This document shows positions 5,448 through 8,876 of a DNA stretch of 8,876 nucleotides, piece by piece. This DNA comes from Deltaproteobacteria bacterium (GTDB taxonomy: Bacteria; Desulfobacterota; Syntrophia; Syntrophales; UBA2210), in assembly GCA_016934695.1 (NCBI GenBank), contig JAFGSH010000137.1, positions 1-8,876 on the forward strand. The letters run 5' to 3'. Both the position numbers and the translations under genes were made by a program. The stretch's first letter is position 1. Each line of letters opens with the position of its first letter. The notes under the pieces are model-generated. The model saw only the letters and a list, made by a program, of their open reading frames with translations, made no database searches and was not told where the DNA came from.

Positions 5448-6839
5448 CTATCGGATTTTACGTTCCGTAGATTCTATCTCTGCTATTCTCTTGAGCACCG
5501 CCTCCCTGGCCGTGCCACCGGTGATGTTCCGCGCGTTGATCGAACCTTCTACCCTCATACAGGTATAGATACCTGTGTCGACATCCCTCCAGAACAGACG
5601 GATTTCCTCTATGGTCAGGGAGGGCAGGTCCTTCCCTTTTTCAACGCAGTACCCCACGAGGCGTCCCACGATACCGTGCGCCTCCCTGAAGGGGACCCCC
5701 TTCATGACCAGATAGTCCGCAACATCCGTCGCCGTCGAGAACCCCCCCCCGGCGGCCTCCAGCATCCTGTCTCGGTTGAATGTCATGTTTTCCGTCATAT
5801 CCGCAAGAACGGCAAGAGAGGCTGTGACCGTGTCAACCGCATCGAAGAGCGGCTCCTTGTCCTCCTGGAGATCCCGGTCATAGGTCATGGGGAGCCCCTT
5901 CAGAACGGTCAGTATCGCCGTCAGGTCTCCGTAAACGCGGCCGGTCTTCCCCCGTATCAGTTCAGCCACATCGGGATTCTTCTTCTGGGGCATGATGCTG
6001 CTCCCGGTGGTGAAGGCATCGGACAGATCAACGAAGCCGAACTCAGCGCCGGACCAGAGGATCAGGTCTTCGCAGAAGCGGCTCATGTGCATCATCAGCA
6101 TCGAAGCGTCGAAGATGAATTCCGCAACGAAGTCCCGGTCTGAAACCGCATCCATGCTGTTTTTCGATACCGCGGGAAAATCCAGCAGACGGGCTACATA
6201 GTCCCGGTCGATGGGGAACCCCGTCCCCGCCAGGGCAGCCGATCCCAGAGGCATGACGTTGATCCGCCCCCGGCACTCCTTCAGGCGCTGGGCATCCCGG
6301 TCCAGCATCTCCCAGTACGCGAGGAGGTAGTGCGCCAGGAGAACCGGCTGCGCCCTCTGCAGGTGCGTGTATCCGGGGAGAACGGTATCGATCTCCCGCC
6401 TGGCCGTTCGAACGAGGACCCCCTGGAGATCTGCGACCAGATCGAGGATATGTTCCACCTCGTCCCGGAGGTACAGCCGGATGTCGAGTGATACCTGATC
6501 GTTCCTGCTCCGCGCCGTGTGGAGCTTTCCCCCTACCTGGCCGATACGCGCTATCAGGGCCGCCTCGATCGCCATGTGGATATCCTCCCGGTCGGAGGAA
6601 AGGGGGAGGGTCCCCGCATCCAGCTCTTTCAGTATATCCTGGAGACCGGAGATGATCCCCCCGGCATCCTCCGAAGAGACGATACCCTGCGCGGCAAGCA
6701 TGCGGCAATGCGCGATAGAACCCGCAATGTCGTACGCATAGAGCCTCCTATCGAAATGGAGGGAGGAGGTGAACTCCTCCACCCCTTTGTCGGTGGGTTC
6801 CGAAAACCGCCCCCCCCACGGCTTCTTCTGTCCGGACAT
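5448..6839 (-). CDS. argH: Argininosuccinate lyase
   Basis: ArgH splits argininosuccinate into arginine and fumarate, the last step of arginine synthesis. It is a cytosolic homotetramer of the fumarase/aspartase superfamily. It has 463 residues, which is full length. Conserved parts in order are WGGRF (8-12), [13 protein letters not shown] (103-115), [11 protein letters not shown] (156-166) with active-site His159, the superfamily signature [12 protein letters not shown] (279-290) with catalytic Ser281, and [12 protein letters not shown] (367-378). The ATG at 6839 is 24 bases after the argG stop; the ribosome site is a G-rich stretch about 9 bases upstream. The gene contains two long G runs in the coding strand: G8 at codons 8-10 and G9 at codons 364-366. 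Both are in frame here. Confidence 0.97.
   Translation of the reverse strand: MSGQKKPWGGRFSEPTDKGVEEFTSSLHFDRRLYAYDIAGSIAHCRMLAAQGIVSSEDAGGIISGLQDILKELDAGTLPLSSDREDIHMAIEAALIARIGQVGGKLHTARSRNDQVSLDIRLYLRDEVEHILDLVADLQGVLVRTARREIDTVLPGYTHLQRAQPVLLAHYLLAYWEMLDRDAQRLKECRGRINVMPLGSAALAGTGFPIDRDYVARLLDFPAVSKNSMDAVSDRDFVAEFIFDASMLMMHMSRFCEDLILWSGAEFGFVDLSDAFTTGSSIMPQKKNPDVAELIRGKTGRVYGDLTAILTVLKGLPMTYDRDLQEDKEPLFDAVDTVTASLAVLADMTENMTFNRDRMLEAAGGGFSTATDVADYLVMKGVPFREAHGIVGRLVGYCVEKGKDLPSLTIEEIRLFWRDVDTGIYTCMRVEGSINARNITGGTAREAVLKRIAEIESTERKIR
5742..5750 (-). repeat. Poly-G tract (G9) inside argH
   Basis: Nine consecutive G on the coding strand encode Gly364-Gly366 as three GGG codons. The frame is intact. 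Such runs are prone to replication slippage and to sequencing error. Confidence 0.85.
6810..6817 (-). repeat. Poly-G tract (G8) near the start of argH
   Basis: Eight consecutive G on the coding strand span Trp8-Gly9-Gly10 of the conserved WGGRF motif. A one-base slip here would destroy almost the whole protein. Confidence 0.85.
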
Positions 6840-6863
6840 CGTTGAGCGCCCCCATACCGCCGG

Positions 6864-8072
6864 TTATTTTTTCAACAGCGCCTGCATCTTCAGCCTGAGC
6901 GCATTGAGCCTGATAAAACCCGTGGCATCCTTCTGATCGTACACATCATCTTCTTCAAAGGTGGCCAGCTTCTCGCTGTAGAGCGACACGGGAGCCCTGA
7001 CGCCCACCGGTGTGCAATTTCCCTTGTACAGCTTCAGGCGAACGGTTCCGGTCACATCCCGTTGCGCCTCGTCGATCATTCTCTGGATCATCTCCCTCTC
7101 GGGGGAATACCAGAACCCGTTGTATATGATCTGCGCATACTTGGGCATGATGGAATCGCGGATCAGCATCGCCTCCCGGTCCATCGTGATCGTTTCCATG
7201 GCCCGGTGGGCCGTCCAGAGGGCCGTACCGCCCGGCGTCTCATAGATCCCCCTCGATTTCATGCCGACGAAACGGTTCTCCACCATATCCACCCTGCCGA
7301 CGCCGTTCTCCCCGGCAAGGGTGTTCATATGATCCAGGAGCTGTGCGGGAGTCATCGCCTCGCCGTCGATCGCCACGGGGTTCCCCTTCTCAAAATCAAT
7401 TTCCACATAGGTAACCCGGTCCGGGGCATTTTCGGGGGAGACGCTCATCACGAACATCTCCTCGGGCGGTTCCTGCCACAGGTCTTCAAGGATCCCCCCT
7501 TCATGGGAGATATGGAGGAGGTTCCGGTCTTCGCTGTACGGGCTCTTTTTCGTCATCCGTATCGGGATCTTGTGTTTCTCCGCATAGTCGATCATCGATT
7601 CCCGGGAGCGGAAGGTCCAGTGCTCGTCCTTCCACGCCGATATGATCTTGATGCTCGGATCGAGTGCCATATAGGTCATCTCGAATCTCACCTGGTCATT
7701 TCCCTTTCCGGTAGCCCCGTGACAGACGGCATCCGCTCCCTCCCGGTGTGCGATCTCGATCTGCCGTTTCGCCACGATCGGCCGCGCCAAGGAGGTACCC
7801 AGAAGGTACCTTCCCTCATATATCGCATTGGCCCGCAGGGCGGGGAAGACAAAGTCCCCCACGAACTCTTCCTTCAAATCTTCCACGTACGCCTTGACCG
7901 CCCCCGTGGCGATTGCCTTCTCCTTCAGACCGTCAAGCTCCTGCTTCTGCCCCAGATCGCCGGTGAGGGTGATCACCTTACACCCGTACGTCTCGATCAG
8001 CCACCTGACAATCACGGAGGAATCAAGTCCGCCGGAATATGCCAGGACCACCTTCTTGATATCGCTTTTCAC
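6864..8072 (-). CDS. argG: Argininosuccinate synthase
   Basis: ArgG joins citrulline and aspartate with ATP to give argininosuccinate, the penultimate step of arginine synthesis, in the cytosol. It has 402 residues, the length of the common (type I) form. The N-terminal PP-loop for ATP is AYSGGLDSS (11-19). Next come GDLGQ (38-42), [10 protein letters not shown] (89-98), the substrate-binding [13 protein letters not shown] (119-131), and SPYSEDRNL. The C-terminal part carries SPERE and KLYKGNC...GVRAPVSLY. The start is GTG at 8072, supported by GGAGGAG 7 bases upstream. The GTG overlaps the argF stop as GTGA, a typical coupled junction. Product and pathway are unambiguous. Confidence 0.97.
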   Translation of the reverse strand: MKSDIKKVVLAYSGGLDSSVIVRWLIETYGCKVITLTGDLGQKQELDGLKEKAIATGAVKAYVEDLKEEFVGDFVFPALRANAIYEGRYLLGTSLARPIVAKRQIEIAHREGADAVCHGATGKGNDQVRFEMTYMALDPSIKIISAWKDEHWTFRSRESMIDYAEKHKIPIRMTKKSPYSEDRNLLHISHEGGILEDLWQEPPEEMFVMSVSPENAPDRVTYVEIDFEKGNPVAIDGEAMTPAQLLDHMNTLAGENGVGRVDMVENRFVGMKSRGIYETPGGTALWTAHRAMETITMDREAMLIRDSIMPKYAQIIYNGFWYSPEREMIQRMIDEAQRDVTGTVRLKLYKGNCTPVGVRAPVSLYSEKLATFEEDDVYDQKDATGFIRLNALRLKMQALLKK

Positions 8073-8876
8073 TTCTCATCTCCTCCAGACATAAGAATTT
8101 CCATAATCGCCTTCTGCACGTGCAGGCGGTTCTCCGCCTGATCAATCACCACTGACTGCGGCCCGTCCAGCACACCGGCGGTGATCTCCTCACCCCGGTA
8201 AGCGGGCAGGCAGTGCATGACGATGGCGTCGCCCTTCGCGTACCGGAGCAGTTTCTCGTTAACCTGATACTCCTTAAACACCACTACCCGTTTTTCCTGC
8301 TCGTCCTCCTGCCCCATGCTGGCCCAGACGTCCGTATACACGACGTCGGCGTCAGAGACCGCATCGGCAGGGACACGCAGCAGATCTATCCCTCCCTTTG
8401 TCTCCCGGATCCCTCTCTTCAGGATCCCTGCATCGGGTTCATACCCTTCGGGACACGCGATAGACAGGTGAAAAGGAAGGCGGGCCGCCGCGTTGATCCA
8501 GGAGTTCGTCATGTTGTTCCCGTCCCCCACATAGGCTATCTTCAGCCCTTCATACCCACCCTTCTTCTCTATAATGGTGAAGAGATCGCTCAGGACTTGA
8601 CAGGGATGCAGCAGATCCGTCAACCCGTTGATGACCGGTATGGTGGCGTAGCGGGCGAATTCCTCGACCATTTCATGACCGAATGTCCGAATCATGATAC
8701 CGTCGAGGTAGAGTGACATGATCCGCGCCGTATCGGAGACCGGTTCCCCCCTTCCCAACTGGATATCGCGCCGGCTCAGGAATACTCCCGCCCCGCCCAA
8801 TTGGTGGATTCCCGCCTCAAAGGACAGACGGGTCCGTGTCGATGACTTGTCAAACAACATCCCCAGGGTCTTCCCC
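8069..8876 (-). CDS. argF: Ornithine carbamoyltransferase (ArgF), 5' end cut by window edge
   Basis: ArgF makes citrulline from ornithine and carbamoyl phosphate, in the cytosol as a trimer. About 268 residues are visible, and roughly 40 N-terminal residues lie outside. The frame stays open through the edge: residues GKTLG precede the ATG at 8860, so that ATG is internal and matches the conserved KTL-x-M(L/I)F(D/E)K part. Numbered from the edge, SSTRTR (11-16) binds carbamoyl phosphate. HPCQ is at 90-93, DGNN at 118-121 and HCLPA at 221-225. DVWASMG (182-188) is the ornithine-binding DxxxSMG signature, which separates ornithine from aspartate carbamoyltransferases. The gene ends in a GTGA overlap with argG. 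It is biosynthetic by context (argG and argH follow). Confidence 0.95.
   Translation of the reverse strand, partial: GKTLGMLFDKSSTRTRLSFEAGIHQLGGAGVFLSRRDIQLGRGEPVSDTARIMSLYLDGIMIRTFGHEMVEEFARYATIPVINGLTDLLHPCQVLSDLFTIIEKKGGYEGLKIAYVGDGNNMTNSWINAAARLPFHLSIACPEGYEPDAGILKRGIRETKGGIDLLRVPADAVSDADVVYTDVWASMGQEDEQEKRVVVFKEYQVNEKLLRYAKGDAIVMHCLPAYRGEEITAGVLDGPQSVVIDQAENRLHVQKAIMEILMSGGDEK
8080..8086 (-). promoter_or_regulatory. Ribosome-binding site of argG inside the argF 3' end
   Basis: GGAGGAG, 7 bases before GTG 8072, lies within the last codons of argF. It fixes the GTG start of argG and the 4-base overlap with argF. Confidence 0.75.

Noticed and set aside
7062..8141. Plus-strand open frame (359 codons) opposite argG
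   Set aside because: Antisense shadow of argG with low-complexity His/Arg/Leu/Pro content and no motifs.
8069..8860. ATG at 8860 as the real argF start
   Set aside because: The frame continues to the window edge with conserved residues (GKTLG), and ArgF needs about 40 more N-terminal residues; the ATG is internal.

Overview
The window is a single run of ten tightly packed genes, all on the minus strand, so transcription runs from high to low coordinates. It looks like core metabolism from a moderately GC-rich Gram-negative bacterium. The order argF-argG-argH-lipoprotein-lysA-dapA-dapB is one I associate with Desulfobacterota (former Deltaproteobacteria such as Geobacter, and Syntrophobacter/Syntrophus-type lineages). 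The lipoprotein with a signal peptidase II site fits a Gram-negative envelope. The lineage assignment is inference from gene order and protein character, not from a database search.

Layout in transcription order. (1) 8876-5448, arginine block: argF (5' end cut by the window), argG and argH, the last three steps from ornithine to arginine. (2) 5433-4987, a lipoprotein with a fibronectin-III-like domain. (3) 4965-1965, lysine/diaminopimelate block: lysA, dapA, dapB. (4) 1948-1, a mixed tail: folK (folate), a small membrane-anchored YHS-domain protein, a small transaldolase, and pgsA (phosphatidylglycerol phosphate synthase; 3' end cut by the window).

Spacing is operon-like throughout. There is a 4-base GTGA overlap (argF/argG), two 1-base gaps (folK/YHS and transaldolase/pgsA), and otherwise gaps of 11-50 bases. 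The largest non-coding stretch is the 50 bases between lysA and dapA. I see no convincing promoter, terminator, RNA gene, mobile element, CRISPR or phage feature. No stretch longer than 50 bases lacks a gene, apart from what lies outside the window.

Functionally the cluster joins arginine synthesis, the diaminopimelate branch (lysine and, through DAP, peptidoglycan), one folate step, pentose-phosphate carbon and phospholipid synthesis. I did not find a convincing undescribed system. The points most worth a second look are the Cys-paired FN3 lipoprotein next to lysA, the small TM+YHS protein, an apparent ATA codon with an ideal Shine-Dalgarno at the canonical pgsA start, and long poly-G tracts inside argH.
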